This document shows, one piece after another, positions 19,338-28,183 of a DNA stretch of 64,000 bases (the first letter of the stretch is position 1; each line of letters opens with the position of its first letter). The position numbers and the translations under genes were made by a program. The DNA is from Cloacibacterium caeni (GTDB lineage Bacteria > Bacteroidota > Bacteroidia > Flavobacteriales > Weeksellaceae). The notes beneath the pieces were generated by a model. That model saw only the letters and a list, made by a program, of their open reading frames with translations, did no database searches and had not been told where the DNA came from. The stretch spans positions 1,999,001 to 2,063,000 of the forward strand of contig NZ_OU015321.1 in assembly GCF_907163105.1 (NCBI RefSeq), in the 5' to 3' direction.

Positions 19338-20236
19338 AACATAAAGGCTAATGGAATAGAAAGTCTTTTTGTCCAAGATTTTTCGCTGTGGTCTTCACCT
19401 TCAAATTTTAAAGTTTGCCAGTTTTTCTTCCCATACTTTTTAGCTTTCATAATCTCATCTACTTTTATTTGATAAGGCTCATACATTTTATCAAGCGTTT
19501 CTGTACCGAAATCAAAATAGATTTTATGCGTTTTAGGATTGGGTAAATTGGCTTTCAAATAATTTCGAAAAGCAAGAGGAATAGGATTATTTTCTGACGC
19601 AAAAATTCCTGGCCAATGTGTAGAAATACAAATTGCACCGCCAAAAACTTCAGGATATTCACAAATAGCATACATAGAAATCAATCCGCCCATAGAACTT
19701 CCCATCATAAAAGTGTGTGGAGCATCTGTATAAGTGCTATAATTTTTATCTACAAAAGATTTGAGTTCTTTTACTAAAAATTTCAAATATTCATCTGAAT
19801 AGATTTTACCACCAAAAAGTGATTGGTCTTTATTTCTGAAAAGATTGTATAGAGAATCTTGCTTTTTTTGAGACAAACTTTCAAAAGGTTTCTGCGGAAA
19901 ATATTCGCTATGACGGTTTTTGTCAGCATTGTCTATGGCAACTACAATCGTAGGTTTTATTTTCTTTTCACGAATGAGTCTTCCTAAATTTTCGTCTAGT
20001 TTCCATTCTTGCTTGTTCCAAGTGATGTTTTCGTCCCAAAGCATTTGTCCGTCATTGGCATAGAGAACTTGGTGTTTTACCTTTGGATTATAATTTTCGG
20101 GAAGCCAAATTCTCACGGTTCTTTCTCCGATGATTTCGGATTTAAAATTTTTGTATTCTATGATTTTTCCAGAAGAAACTTTTGGCGTTTGTCCGAAAGT
20201 AAAAAGGGAAAAGAGAAGTAATACTAGGTTTTTCAT
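19331..20236 (-). CDS. secreted alpha/beta-hydrolase, esterase D-like
   Basis: 301 residues with an N-terminal signal peptide (MKNLVLLLFSLFTFGQ), so exported. It follows the putative-esterase (esterase D / feruloyl-esterase-like) family: an N-terminal RTVRIWLPENYNPKVKHQVLYANDG, an oxyanion-side VVAIDNADKNRHSEYFP, and the nucleophile elbow MMGSSMGGLISMYA (GxSxG). A likely catalytic His lies near the end (FEGEDHSEKSW). Substrate is unknown; siderophore or carbohydrate esters are possibilities. It probably forms a two-gene unit with the DUF1294 gene. Confidence 0.85.
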   Translation of the reverse strand: MKNLVLLLFSLFTFGQTPKVSSGKIIEYKNFKSEIIGERTVRIWLPENYNPKVKHQVLYANDGQMLWDENITWNKQEWKLDENLGRLIREKKIKPTIVVAIDNADKNRHSEYFPQKPFESLSQKKQDSLYNLFRNKDQSLFGGKIYSDEYLKFLVKELKSFVDKNYSTYTDAPHTFMMGSSMGGLISMYAICEYPEVFGGAICISTHWPGIFASENNPIPLAFRNYLKANLPNPKTHKIYFDFGTETLDKMYEPYQIKVDEIMKAKKYGKKNWQTLKFEGEDHSEKSWTKRLSIPLAFMLK

Positions 20237-20271
20237 TCGTTAAAATTTTGAATAAAATTACGAATTAAAAC

Positions 20272-20303
20272 AAAACTCCCAAACTAAATAGTTTGGGAGT
20301 TTT
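20272..20303 (-). terminator. terminator of the str operon
   Basis: Perfect 14-bp inverted repeat AAAACTCCCAAACT / AGTTTGGGAGTTTT with the 4-nt loop AAAT, about 100 bp after the rpsJ stop on the minus strand. It lies upstream of the esterase gene and separates the two units. Confidence 0.85.
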
Positions 20304-20310
20304 TATCATA

Positions 20311-20338
20311 GCACGCTTCGACTTCGCTCAGCGCACGG
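20311..20338. repeat. GC-rich CTTCGACTTCGCTCAG-type intergenic sequence
   Basis: GC-rich GCACGCTTCGACTTCGCTCA followed by GCGCACGG, in an otherwise AT-rich gap after rpsJ. It contains a CGCT...AGCG inverted match. Similar 'CTTCGACTTCGCTCAG' strings occur as dispersed intergenic repeats in Bacteroidota genomes to my knowledge; only one copy is in this window, so repetition cannot be shown here. Confidence 0.45.
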
Positions 20339-20403
20339 AAACAAATTTTGATATTTTTAAGAGAAAACTTCTGTCTTCAGACTTCCATCTTCTAACTTAA
20401 TTA

Positions 20404-20709
20404 TCACACTTTGATTTCTACGTCTACACCTGAAGGTAACTCTAATTTCATTAGAGCATCTACAGTTTTAGAAGAAGAAGAGTAGATATCCATCAATCTC
20501 TTGTGAGCAGAAAGTTGGAACTGTTCTCTTGCTTTCTTGTTTACGTGTGGTGATCTAAGAACTGTAAAGATTCTTTTGTGAGTTGGCAATGGAATAGGTC
20601 CGTTTACCACAGCACCAGTAGCTTTTACAGTTTTCACGATTTTCTCAGCAGACTTATCTACTAAATTGTAATCGTAAGACTTAAGTTTTATTCTGATTCT
20701 TTGTGACAT
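20404..20709 (-). CDS. rpsJ: 30S ribosomal protein S10
   Basis: uS10, 101 residues, also NusE in transcription antitermination. It starts [20 protein letters not shown] and contains [30 protein letters not shown], the S10 signature. It is the last gene of the rpsL-rpsG-fusA-rpsJ unit. Usually rplC follows directly; here rplC lies 5 kb away beyond the pta-ackA insert. Confidence 0.98.
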   Translation of the reverse strand: MSQRIRIKLKSYDYNLVDKSAEKIVKTVKATGAVVNGPIPLPTHKRIFTVLRSPHVNKKAREQFQLSAHKRLMDIYSSSSKTVDALMKLELPSGVDVEIKV

Positions 20710-20727
20710 TTTCTAATTTTTTAAAGA

Positions 20728-22845
20728 TTAACCTCTTGCTTTAGCAATTACTTCTTCTGCAATATTTGTTGGAGCTGGTTCGTATCTCTCGAACTCCATA
20801 GAAGAAGTAGCTCTACCAGAAGATAAAGTTCTAAGCGAAGTAACATAACCAAACATTTCAGATAGTGGAACGAAAGCTTTGATAACCTTAGCGTTATTTC
20901 TATCATCCATACCGTTTACAGTACCTCTTCTTCTGTTAAGGTCTCCTACGATATCTCCCATATATTCTTCAGGTGTAACTACCTCAAGTTTCATAATAGG
21001 CTCCATAATTACAGCTTTAGCAGCTTTACCAGAAGCTTTGAAACCCATTTTAGCAGCTAATTCGAAAGATAATTGGTCAGAGTCTACTGCGTGGAAAGAT
21101 CCATCTTTAAGGGTTACTTTCATAGATTCTACTTCAAAACCAGCTAATGGACCGTTTTTCATAGATTCTTTGAAACCTTTTTCAACTGAAGGGATAAATT
21201 CTCTAGGAATGTTACCACCTTTAATTTCGTTGATGAATTCTAAACCAGTTTTACCTTCGTCTGCAGGACCAATTTCGAATACGATATCTGCGAACTTACC
21301 TCTACCACCTGATTGTTTTTTGTAAACTTCTCTATGGTTAGCAACTTGTGTAAGTGCTTCTTTGTATTCTACTTGCGGTTGACCTTGGTTAACCTCTACT
21401 TTAAATTCTCTTCTCATACGGTCAACGATGATATCAAGGTGAAGTTCTCCCATCCCTGAAATAATCGTTTGACCTGAAGCTTCATCAGTTTTCACAGTAA
21501 ATGTAGGATCTTCTTCTGCTAATTTAGCAAGAGCGTTACCCATTTTATCTTGGTCTGCTTTAGTTTTAGGTTCTACAGCGATACCAATTACTGGATCTGG
21601 GAAAATCATAGATTCAAGAACGATTGGCGCTTTTTCATCAGAAAGAGTATCTCCCGTTTTGATATCTTTGAAACCTACAGCTGCACCAATATCACCAGCT
21701 TCAATATATTCTACTGGGTTTTGCTTGTTAGCGTGCATTTGGTAGATTCTAGAAATTCTTTCTTTGTTTCCAGATCTTGTATTAAGAACGTAAGAACCTG
21801 CATCTAATCTACCTGAATAAGCTCTAAAGAATGCTAATCTACCTACGAATGGGTCAGTAGCAATTTTGAAAGCTAATGCAGCGAAAGGCTCTTTTACGTC
21901 TGGTTTTCTAATGATTTCAGCATCAGTTTTAGGGTCAGTTCCTTTGATATCATCCTTATCTAATGGAGAAGGAAGATATTTACAAACTGCATCTAACATG
22001 AACTGAACTCCTTTATTTTTGAATGAAGAACCACAAGTCATAGGAATGATAGATAAATCAATAGTTGCAGCTCTAAGTGCAGCATTGATTTCTTCTTCAG
22101 TAATAGAATCTGGATCTTCAAAGAATTTCTCCATTAGAGTTTCATCGTAATCAGCTACTGCTTCTACTAATTTTTCTCTATATTCCATTACCTCATCTTT
22201 CATATCTTCAGGAATTGGAACTACATCAAAAGTTGCTCCTTGTCCTGCTTCATCCCAGATGATAGCTCTGTTCTTAATTAAGTCTACTACACCTTTGAAA
22301 TCTTCTTCAGCACCGATTGGCAAAACGATTGGAACCGCATTAGAACCTAACATTTCTTTAACTTGTTTTACAACGTTTAAGAAATCAGCTCCTTGTCTGT
22401 CCATTTTGTTTACGAATCCCATTCTCGCAACTTTGTAGTTATCAGCCAATCTCCAGTTGGTTTCTGACTGAGGCTCTACTCCGTCTACTGCTGAGAATAA
22501 GAACACAAGACCATCTAATACTCTAAGAGATCTGTTTACTTCTACTGTGAAGTCTACGTGTCCTGGGGTATCAATGATATTGAAGTGGTAAGGTTTAGTT
22601 TCAGGAAGTGTTTTCCCTTGATCTGTTGGGAAATTCCAGCTACATGTAGTAGCAGCAGAAGTAATGGTAATACCTCTTTCTGCTTCTTGTTCCATCCAGT
22701 CCATTGTAGCAGCACCTTCGTGTACTTCTCCAATTTTGTGAGTTTTACCTGTATAGAAAAGAATACGCTCTGTAGTGGTAGTTTTACCGGCATCAATGTG
22801 CGCAGCAATCCCAATATTTCTTGTGTATTTAAGATCTCTACTCAT
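20728..22845 (-). CDS. fusA: elongation factor G
   Basis: Translocation GTPase, 705 residues, full length. The G domain shows [19 protein letters not shown] (about residues 15-33), [11 protein letters not shown] (switch I), DTPGHVDF (G3) and [10 protein letters not shown] (G4). Domains II to V follow, with the domain IV/V signature [20 protein letters not shown] near residue 620. It is placed between rpsG and rpsJ, the str-operon order; tuf is not in this operon. Confidence 0.98.
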   Translation of the reverse strand: MSRDLKYTRNIGIAAHIDAGKTTTTERILFYTGKTHKIGEVHEGAATMDWMEQEAERGITITSAATTCSWNFPTDQGKTLPETKPYHFNIIDTPGHVDFTVEVNRSLRVLDGLVFLFSAVDGVEPQSETNWRLADNYKVARMGFVNKMDRQGADFLNVVKQVKEMLGSNAVPIVLPIGAEEDFKGVVDLIKNRAIIWDEAGQGATFDVVPIPEDMKDEVMEYREKLVEAVADYDETLMEKFFEDPDSITEEEINAALRAATIDLSIIPMTCGSSFKNKGVQFMLDAVCKYLPSPLDKDDIKGTDPKTDAEIIRKPDVKEPFAALAFKIATDPFVGRLAFFRAYSGRLDAGSYVLNTRSGNKERISRIYQMHANKQNPVEYIEAGDIGAAVGFKDIKTGDTLSDEKAPIVLESMIFPDPVIGIAVEPKTKADQDKMGNALAKLAEEDPTFTVKTDEASGQTIISGMGELHLDIIVDRMRREFKVEVNQGQPQVEYKEALTQVANHREVYKKQSGGRGKFADIVFEIGPADEGKTGLEFINEIKGGNIPREFIPSVEKGFKESMKNGPLAGFEVESMKVTLKDGSFHAVDSDQLSFELAAKMGFKASGKAAKAVIMEPIMKLEVVTPEEYMGDIVGDLNRRRGTVNGMDDRNNAKVIKAFVPLSEMFGYVTSLRTLSSGRATSSMEFERYEPAPTNIAEEVIAKARG

Positions 22846-22852
22846 TTCTTAA

Positions 22853-23329
22853 TTAAAATTTAAAGTGAGAGAAAGCTTTGTTAGCTTCTGCCATTTTGTG
22901 AGTATCAGTTTTCTTCTTGAAAGCAGCACCTTCTTCTCTAGAAGCAGCGATAACTTCTGCAGCTAATTTCTGAGCCATAGACTTATCATTTCTAGCAGTA
23001 GCATACTTAATTAACCATTTCATTGCCATAGAAATTTTTCTATCAGCTCTGATTGGCATAGGAATTTGGAAGTTTGCACCACCAATTCTTCTTGATCTTA
23101 CTTCTACGTGAGGCATTACGTTAGTTAATGCATCTTTCCAGATTTCAAGAGAAGATTTTTCGTTATCTCCTTTTTTAGCTTCTACGATATCTAATGCATC
23201 ATAGAAAATTTTGAATGCGATTGACTTTTTACCGTCAAACATCAAGTTATTTACAAATCTTGTTACCAATTGATCATTAAACTTTGGATCTGGTAACAAC
23301 GGTCTCTTTTTTGCTTTTGTTTTTCTCAT
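22853..23329 (-). CDS. rpsG: 30S ribosomal protein S7
   Basis: uS7, nucleator of the small-subunit head, 158 residues. It starts [20 protein letters not shown] and has the family blocks [43 protein letters not shown] and the C-terminal [15 protein letters not shown]. It lies 23 bp after rpsL and 7 bp before fusA. Confidence 0.98.
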   Translation of the reverse strand: MRKTKAKKRPLLPDPKFNDQLVTRFVNNLMFDGKKSIAFKIFYDALDIVEAKKGDNEKSSLEIWKDALTNVMPHVEVRSRRIGGANFQIPMPIRADRKISMAMKWLIKYATARNDKSMAQKLAAEVIAASREEGAAFKKKTDTHKMAEANKAFSHFKF

Positions 23330-23352
23330 TGTTCTTGTTCCTTATTTAATGA

Positions 23353-23763
23353 TTACTTTTTCTTACCTTTTGCAGGAGCAGCAGCCTGTCCTGGTTTTGG
23401 TCTCTTGGCACCGTACTTAGAACGTCTTTGCGTTCTTCCGTTTACTCCGGCAGTGTCTAAAGCACCACGAACAATGTGATATCTAACTCCCGGTAAATCT
23501 TTTACTCTTCCGCCACGTACTAATACTATCGAGTGCTCTTGGAGGTTGTGTCCTTCTCCCGGGATGTAGGCGTTAACTTCTTTTCCGTTTGAAAGTCTTA
23601 CTCTCGCAACTTTTCTAAGTGCTGAGTTAGGTTTCTTAGGAGTAGTTGTATATACTCTCGTACATACGCCTCTTCTTTGTGGACATGAATCCAAAGCAGC
23701 CGATTTGCTCTTCTTAGCAAGTGTGGCTCTTCCTTTTCTAACTAATTGTTGAATAGTAGGCAT
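23353..23763 (-). CDS. rpsL: 30S ribosomal protein S12
   Basis: uS12, the decoding-centre protein, 136 residues. It begins [20 protein letters not shown]. The two conserved loops are intact with the usual lysines ([20 protein letters not shown] and [20 protein letters not shown]), as in streptomycin-sensitive proteins. A short Ala/Pro/Lys tail follows. First gene of the str operon, with its own promoter 34 bp upstream. Confidence 0.98.
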   Translation of the reverse strand: MPTIQQLVRKGRATLAKKSKSAALDSCPQRRGVCTRVYTTTPKKPNSALRKVARVRLSNGKEVNAYIPGEGHNLQEHSIVLVRGGRVKDLPGVRYHIVRGALDTAGVNGRTQRRSKYGAKRPKPGQAAAPAKGKKK

Positions 23764-23797
23764 TTGATTGCTTTATATTATTTTTTATTTTAGGGTG

Positions 23798-23827
23798 CAA
23801 AATTATGAATTATTTTTAAACTGACAA
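23798..23827 (-). promoter_or_regulatory. promoter of the rpsL-rpsG-fusA-rpsJ operon
   Basis: On the minus strand: TTG (23827-23825), exactly 19 nt, TAATTTTG (23805-23798). It fits the Bacteroidota consensus. The spacer begins TCAGTTTAAAA and the box is followed by GCACCCT, both shared with the rplC promoter at 15348-15378. Confidence 0.85.
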
Positions 23828-23861
23828 GCATTGATTATGAATTATTTGTAATATTTTTCAA

Positions 23862-23887
23862 AAAAAATAACTCGGAAGAATTTCCCG
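23862..23887 (-). terminator. terminator after the bactofilin gene
   Basis: On the minus strand CTCGG, a short spacer and CCGAG form a stem (outer pairs at 23871-23875 and 23885-23889 region), followed by TTATTTTTTTT, about 35 bp after the bactofilin stop. It isolates the M23-bactofilin unit from the str promoter. Confidence 0.7.
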
Positions 23888-23919
23888 AGCTACTTAATAA
23901 TTATATATGTGTATCAAGA

Positions 23920-24348
23920 TTAATCTATTAATACATTGCTTTTTGTTTCTTTTGCTTTTTGTCTCTCGTTGAGTTCTCTTTGTTCTGCATTCATCATAAG
24001 GCTTCCATTATACTTACCTCCCATTTCTATTTCTATGGCTTGTACAGAAATATCCCCATGAATGGTTCCTGTTTTTTTGATTTGAACTTCCGCTGCGGTA
24101 ACGTTTCCCATTAATTTCCCGAAAACAATAATATTCTTACTGCTTAAATCTCCTTTAATTTCTGCCTTTTCTCCTACAATAATTAATTTCTGCGCGGTAA
24201 CATTCCCCATTACTTTACCATCTATTCTAATACTGGTATTAGAAATTAAGTCTCCATTAATATTTACATCTTCTCCTACAATAGAAGTAACGGCTTCTTG
24301 TAAAAGTTTATGAGTAGTATTGTTTTCTTTTTTAGTAAGGTTAAACAT
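23920..24348 (-). CDS. bactofilin (polymer-forming cytoskeletal protein)
   Basis: 142 residues, matching the bactofilin (DUF583) family: a central beta-helix built from short hydrophobic repeats (INGDLISNTSIRIDGKVMGN, then AEIKGDLSSKNIIVFGKLMGNV and AEVQIKKTGTIHGDISVQAIEI), flanked by polar tails. Bactofilins polymerise without nucleotide under the membrane and guide local peptidoglycan synthesis. It lies 6 bp after an M23 peptidase gene, a pairing seen in several bacteria where the two together control cell shape. Confidence 0.93.
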   Translation of the reverse strand: MFNLTKKENNTTHKLLQEAVTSIVGEDVNINGDLISNTSIRIDGKVMGNVTAQKLIIVGEKAEIKGDLSSKNIIVFGKLMGNVTAAEVQIKKTGTIHGDISVQAIEIEMGGKYNGSLMMNAEQRELNERQKAKETKSNVLID

Positions 24349-24354
24349 ATAGCG

Positions 24355-25173
24355 TTATTTAAAATTAAGATATTGTTCTGGATTAATTCTTTGTCCTTTG
24401 AAATGTACTTCGTAGTGAAGATGCGGACCTGTACTTCTACCTGTATTTCCTAACTCTCCTATTACATCTCCCACATTTACTTCGTCTCCTACTTTCACAT
24501 TTATTTTAGAAAGATGTCCGTATAAAGTTTGCAACTGATATCCATGTTCTATCATTACACAATTTCCATAACCTCCGTTTACACCAGCTTTAATAATTCT
24601 TCCTTTCGCAGTAGATTTTATAGCCTCACCCGTTTTTCCTCTAAAATCAATTCCCGAATGCGTTTCTGCTCCGAATCCTGAAAACGGATTTTCTCTCGTG
24701 CCAAAATGAGACGTAATTTCGCCATCATGAGGTTTTCCCATAGGAACATTTACAATTGCTTTTTCTAAATCTTCTATATATTTGGCATAAAAAGCACTCA
24801 CTTCATTCACATCTTCTATTTCGAAACCTTCTTCTCCTCCTACATTTTTCATTTTAAAAGTCTGCAAACCTCGTTGCATCATAAATTGATTTACACGATG
24901 CATGCTTTCGTCAATAGATTTAAAAGACTCTTTGAGTTTCTGAATATCGATTTGTTTTTTAATAGAATTAGCACGATTGAGTTCCTCTTGATAATGGTCA
25001 CTGGTTTTTTGGTAAATAAAAATGCCTACAATCACCAAAAGTAAGGTCAAGACACCTCCAATTGTAAAAATAAACTTTTTCCAGTACAATAATATAAATG
25101 TAGGAACCACTAAAATTTTGTTGCCATCACCCTCTGTATTTACGAAATGTACAGATGTTTTATGATTTAACAT
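24355..25173 (-). CDS. membrane-anchored M23 family peptidase
   Basis: Predicted peptidoglycan endopeptidase (LytM type), 272 residues. It has a cytoplasmic N-terminus, one membrane helix at about 33-54, a coiled-coil stalk (about 60-105), and a C-terminal M23 domain from about 150. Zinc and catalytic residues are present: His172 and Asp176 (THSGIDFRG), His220 (LYGHLSK) and the His251/His253 pair (TGPHLHYEV). An active enzyme is therefore expected. It is coupled to the bactofilin gene 6 bp downstream, suggesting that the filament positions the enzyme. Confidence 0.93.
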   Translation of the reverse strand: MLNHKTSVHFVNTEGDGNKILVVPTFILLYWKKFIFTIGGVLTLLLVIVGIFIYQKTSDHYQEELNRANSIKKQIDIQKLKESFKSIDESMHRVNQFMMQRGLQTFKMKNVGGEEGFEIEDVNEVSAFYAKYIEDLEKAIVNVPMGKPHDGEITSHFGTRENPFSGFGAETHSGIDFRGKTGEAIKSTAKGRIIKAGVNGGYGNCVMIEHGYQLQTLYGHLSKINVKVGDEVNVGDVIGELGNTGRSTGPHLHYEVHFKGQRINPEQYLNFK

Positions 25174-25382
25174 AATTTAAATTTTAAGCAGTTGAAATTA
25201 GTAATTTTTAGGAATCTAAATATATTTTTAACAATTTTTAATACCTAATATTTATCATGCCCATTGATTTCCTCTATTAATTAATAGCCATTCATAACAG
25301 TTTATACGTTAATAATTATTATATATTTGTTTATATAATTAGGTTTTAAATAACAAATTATATTTTATATTAAAAAACGAAG

Positions 25383-25390
25383 TAAATTTG
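25383..25390 (+). promoter_or_regulatory. -7 box upstream of the Dps gene
   Basis: TAAATTTG fits TAnnTTTG and ends 14 nt before the ATG at 25405. The predicted start would leave a leader of only about 8 nt. I find no -33 TTG at the normal spacing; the upstream stretch is almost pure A/T, so an activator may be needed. Confidence 0.45.
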
Positions 25391-25404
25391 CAAAAATCAA
25401 AGTG

Positions 25405-25881
25405 ATGAAAAATTCAAATATTATTGGCCTTAAAGAAACCGATTGTAAAAAAATTGCAGAAAAACTAAATGTTTTACTGGCAAACTACTCTATATTTTAT
25501 CAAAACACCAGAGGTGCTCATTGGAACATAAAAGGAAATGACTTTTTTACATTACACCTTAAATTTGAAGAATTGTATGACGGATTAATCCTTAAAATAG
25601 ACGAAATCGCAGAAAGAATTCTTACTTTAGGTTATCACCCTCATCATAATTTTTCTGACTATCAGAAACTTTCAACCATACAAGAAAGCAAAGAAGTTTC
25701 TGATGGTAATAAATGCATTCTAAATATTTTAGAATCTTTTAAAACAATTATTGATATCCAAAGAGATCTTTTAGAAATCACAGATAAAGCAAGAGACGAA
25801 GGAACCAATGCACAAATGAGCGGCTACATTACAGAACAAGAAAAATTAGTATGGATGTATAATGCTTACTTAAGTAAATAA
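25405..25881 (+). CDS. dps: Dps family DNA-binding ferritin-like protein
   Basis: 158 residues starting at the ATG at 25405 (a GTG three bases earlier would add one Met). It is a four-helix ferritin fold that oxidises and stores iron and protects DNA in stress. The inter-subunit ferroxidase ligands keep Dps spacing: His39 (GAHW), His51 (TLHLKFEEL), Asp66 and Glu70 (DEIAERI). The N-terminal tail is short and not strongly basic, so DNA binding may be weak. It is monocistronic, with its own terminator at 25901-25933. Confidence 0.93.
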   Translation: MKNSNIIGLKETDCKKIAEKLNVLLANYSIFYQNTRGAHWNIKGNDFFTLHLKFEELYDGLILKIDEIAERILTLGYHPHHNFSDYQKLSTIQESKEVSDGNKCILNILESFKTIIDIQRDLLEITDKARDEGTNAQMSGYITEQEKLVWMYNAYLSK

Positions 25882-25900
25882 TTCCATATCAAATCGTTAT

Positions 25901-25933
25901 AAAGAAGTGTTACTCAAAACGTAACACTTCTTT
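25901..25933 (+). terminator. terminator of the Dps gene
   Basis: 13-bp perfect inverted repeat AAAGAAGTGTTAC / GTAACACTTCTTT with a 7-nt loop, running into a T-tract. Confidence 0.9.
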
Positions 25934-25998
25934 TTTTGATAAAAATGCTTATTTTTTAATTTATATTTTATATTTGCACAGATTTTTAAACACAAATT

Positions 25999-27624
25999 TT
26001 GAAGAAATTTTTACTTTTATTAGTATTCCTTATTTTTAATATTCATAGTGCTCAATACAGCGTTTCTACATCCGAGAGAAATGCCCTTATTTCTATTTAC
26101 AATCAAACCAATGGAGATAACTGGAGTCAAAAATGGGACCTTACCAAAGATCCTTACTATTGGTACGGCGTAAAAATAGAAAACGGAGCAGTTACAGAAT
26201 TAAGATTGAACGGAAACCTTCTTGAAGGCAACTTTCCAAATAGTGTTTTAAGTCTTACCAATCTAAAAAAATTAGATGTAAGTTCTAATAAACTCACTGG
26301 AAACATCCCTAATTTAGGTTCGTTGATTAATCTTACTTATCTTAATATTAGCAATAATAATTTAAGCGGAGATTTTTACAGTAACATTTCATCACTATAC
26401 AATTTAGAAGAAATTCTACTAGGAAATAACTCTGGAACTCTTGCTTCTACCAATTTCTCATCGTTTACCAATCTTAAAAGTTTAGACTTTTCTGGATTTG
26501 GTTTAACAGAAATCCCTAGCACATTAGGAGGTCTTAGTTTTCTTAAAAATTTGAATGTAAGCAATAATTCCATTACACAATTCAGCAATCTTTCTGCATT
26601 GGGGAATTTAGAAGAACTGAATATTTCTAAAAATCAATTGACAGAAATTCCTTCGGAAATAACTGCTCTTGCTTTTTTAAAAACATTAGACGCAAGTAGA
26701 AATAATCTTACTCAGTTTTCGGCAATTAATAATTTAACCACTTTAGAATGGCTATCTCTAGAAAATAACAATCTGCAAAATCTTCCTACAGAAATTGCCT
26801 CTTTACAAAATTTAATTCACTTAAATCTTGCTAATAATAAGCTTTCTAGCAATTTTGGAGCATTAAGTTCTTTAACAAAACTAGAGCAACTTTGGCTAAA
26901 TCATAATGAGATTACCGCTTTTCCTACAGAAGTTTTAGCACTTCCTCAGTTAATGAGTTTATCCTTGCAGAGCAATAAACTCAGTGGAAACCTTCCAGCT
27001 AATCTTCCAGAAATTTGCAACATTTCTAACAACAGATTTAGCGCAACAGAAATTCAGAATTTTCTCAATCAAAAACCAAATAACACAGATTTTGTGTATT
27101 CTCCTCAAAGATATGACGAAGAAAAAACCGAAAAAGCAATTTTAGCGGGCGCCGTTAGTTTGAACCAATTACTTTCTTCTTCAGACGGTTATGATTTTAC
27201 TTGGTATAAAAATTTAGACAACAAAACTTCTACGACTACAGAAAATTACAATATAAATTCTGTGAAAGCTACGGATTTCGGGAAATACACTTGTGAAGCA
27301 ATCTTGATTAAAGAAAATACGCTGTATGTTTTAGATTTTGCCACTTTCCGAGAACCGATTACCTTAGAAAAAACCGAAACTTTGGCGACCAACAATCCCA
27401 ATGAAAAAATTCTTGCCATTTATCCAAATCCTGTAAAAGATTTCCTTCACATCAAAAATCAAAATTATAAGATTGAAAATATTTCGATTTATGACTTATC
27501 TGGAAAAATCATTTACTCAGGAAAATCTACGGTAATCAACCTACAAAACTTCCCAACTTCCACCTATATTTTATACATCAAAACCGAGGAAGGTTATCAA
27601 CATTTTAAAATTATCAAAAAGTAA
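25999..27624 (+). CDS. secreted leucine-rich-repeat protein with T9SS sorting domain
   Basis: 541 residues. Signal peptide at 1-19 (MKKFLLLLVFLIFNIHSAQ) from a TTG start at 25999; no in-frame ATG would keep it. Residues about 30-80 resemble the plant-type LRR cap (GDNWSQKWDLTKDPYYWYGV), followed by about a dozen leucine-rich repeats to about 345 (LxxLxxLxLxxN pattern). An Ig-like segment lies at about 385-450 (FTWYKNLDN, GKYTCEA). The C-terminal sorting domain starts at about 470 (IYPNPVKDFLHI, ISIYDLSGKIIYSG) and ends HFKIIKK. It should be exported by type IX secretion and attached or released at the cell surface, probably for adhesion or binding. A -7 box TATATTTG lies at 25969-25976. Confidence 0.9.
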   Translation: MKKFLLLLVFLIFNIHSAQYSVSTSERNALISIYNQTNGDNWSQKWDLTKDPYYWYGVKIENGAVTELRLNGNLLEGNFPNSVLSLTNLKKLDVSSNKLTGNIPNLGSLINLTYLNISNNNLSGDFYSNISSLYNLEEILLGNNSGTLASTNFSSFTNLKSLDFSGFGLTEIPSTLGGLSFLKNLNVSNNSITQFSNLSALGNLEELNISKNQLTEIPSEITALAFLKTLDASRNNLTQFSAINNLTTLEWLSLENNNLQNLPTEIASLQNLIHLNLANNKLSSNFGALSSLTKLEQLWLNHNEITAFPTEVLALPQLMSLSLQSNKLSGNLPANLPEICNISNNRFSATEIQNFLNQKPNNTDFVYSPQRYDEEKTEKAILAGAVSLNQLLSSSDGYDFTWYKNLDNKTSTTTENYNINSVKATDFGKYTCEAILIKENTLYVLDFATFREPITLEKTETLATNNPNEKILAIYPNPVKDFLHIKNQNYKIENISIYDLSGKIIYSGKSTVINLQNFPTSTYILYIKTEEGYQHFKIIKK

Positions 27625-27663
27625 GTTCAAAAATTTTTACATTTGTTGAAAACCTTGTCACAA

Positions 27664-28179
27664 ATGAAAAATTTTCTTTATCTAATCATCACTTCAGTTT
27701 TAGTGAGTTCTTGTATCATTTACCAAAAAGGTCAAGATGGAAAACCAGGAACCGCAGGTAAAAATGCAGATGAAATGGTAACTGCTCAGGAAAAAAACAA
27801 AAAATTAGCAGATTCTCTCGGCTCAGATGAACGTGGCATGAAAACTTATATGCTCGTTATTCTGAAAACCGGCCCAAAAGATGCTGAAATTACAGATAAA
27901 ACACAGCGCTCCGAACTTTTCAAAGGACATTTTTCTAACATGGAAGCCATGGAAAAAGCAGGAAAACTGAAATTAGCGGGGCCTTTTGCTACGAAAAACA
28001 ACCTTCAATATCGTGGAATTTTCTTAATCGATGCTAAAACCGAAGAAGAGGTAAAAACTTTGCTTCAAGGAGATCCAACTATTAAAAACGGAATTTTCGA
28101 TGTAGAAATTCTTCCTTGGTACGGTTCTGCAGCAATACCAATGCATCTGAAATATCACAAAATGATTTCTAAAGAGTAA
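27664..28179 (+). CDS. YCII-domain lipoprotein
   Basis: 171 residues from the ATG at 27664; a -7 box TACATTTG at 27638-27645 overlaps the more upstream TTG start, which argues for this ATG. A lipobox follows a short hydrophobic run (LYLIITSVLVSSC), then a Gly-rich linker (KGQDGKPGTAGKNAD). From about residue 60 a YCII-like ferredoxin-fold domain is seen (KTYMLVILKTGPKDAEI, HFSNMEAMEKAGKLKLAGPFA, RGIFLIDAKTEEEVKTLLQGDPTIKNGIFDVEILPWYG). An enzyme-like role in the periplasm is possible, but function is unknown. Confidence 0.85.
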   Translation: MKNFLYLIITSVLVSSCIIYQKGQDGKPGTAGKNADEMVTAQEKNKKLADSLGSDERGMKTYMLVILKTGPKDAEITDKTQRSELFKGHFSNMEAMEKAGKLKLAGPFATKNNLQYRGIFLIDAKTEEEVKTLLQGDPTIKNGIFDVEILPWYGSAAIPMHLKYHKMISKE

Positions 28180-28183
28180 TAAG

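Noticed and set aside
20879-21325. 148-residue plus-strand frame inside fusA
   Set aside because: Antisense shadow of elongation factor G; composition follows the codon pattern of the opposite strand.
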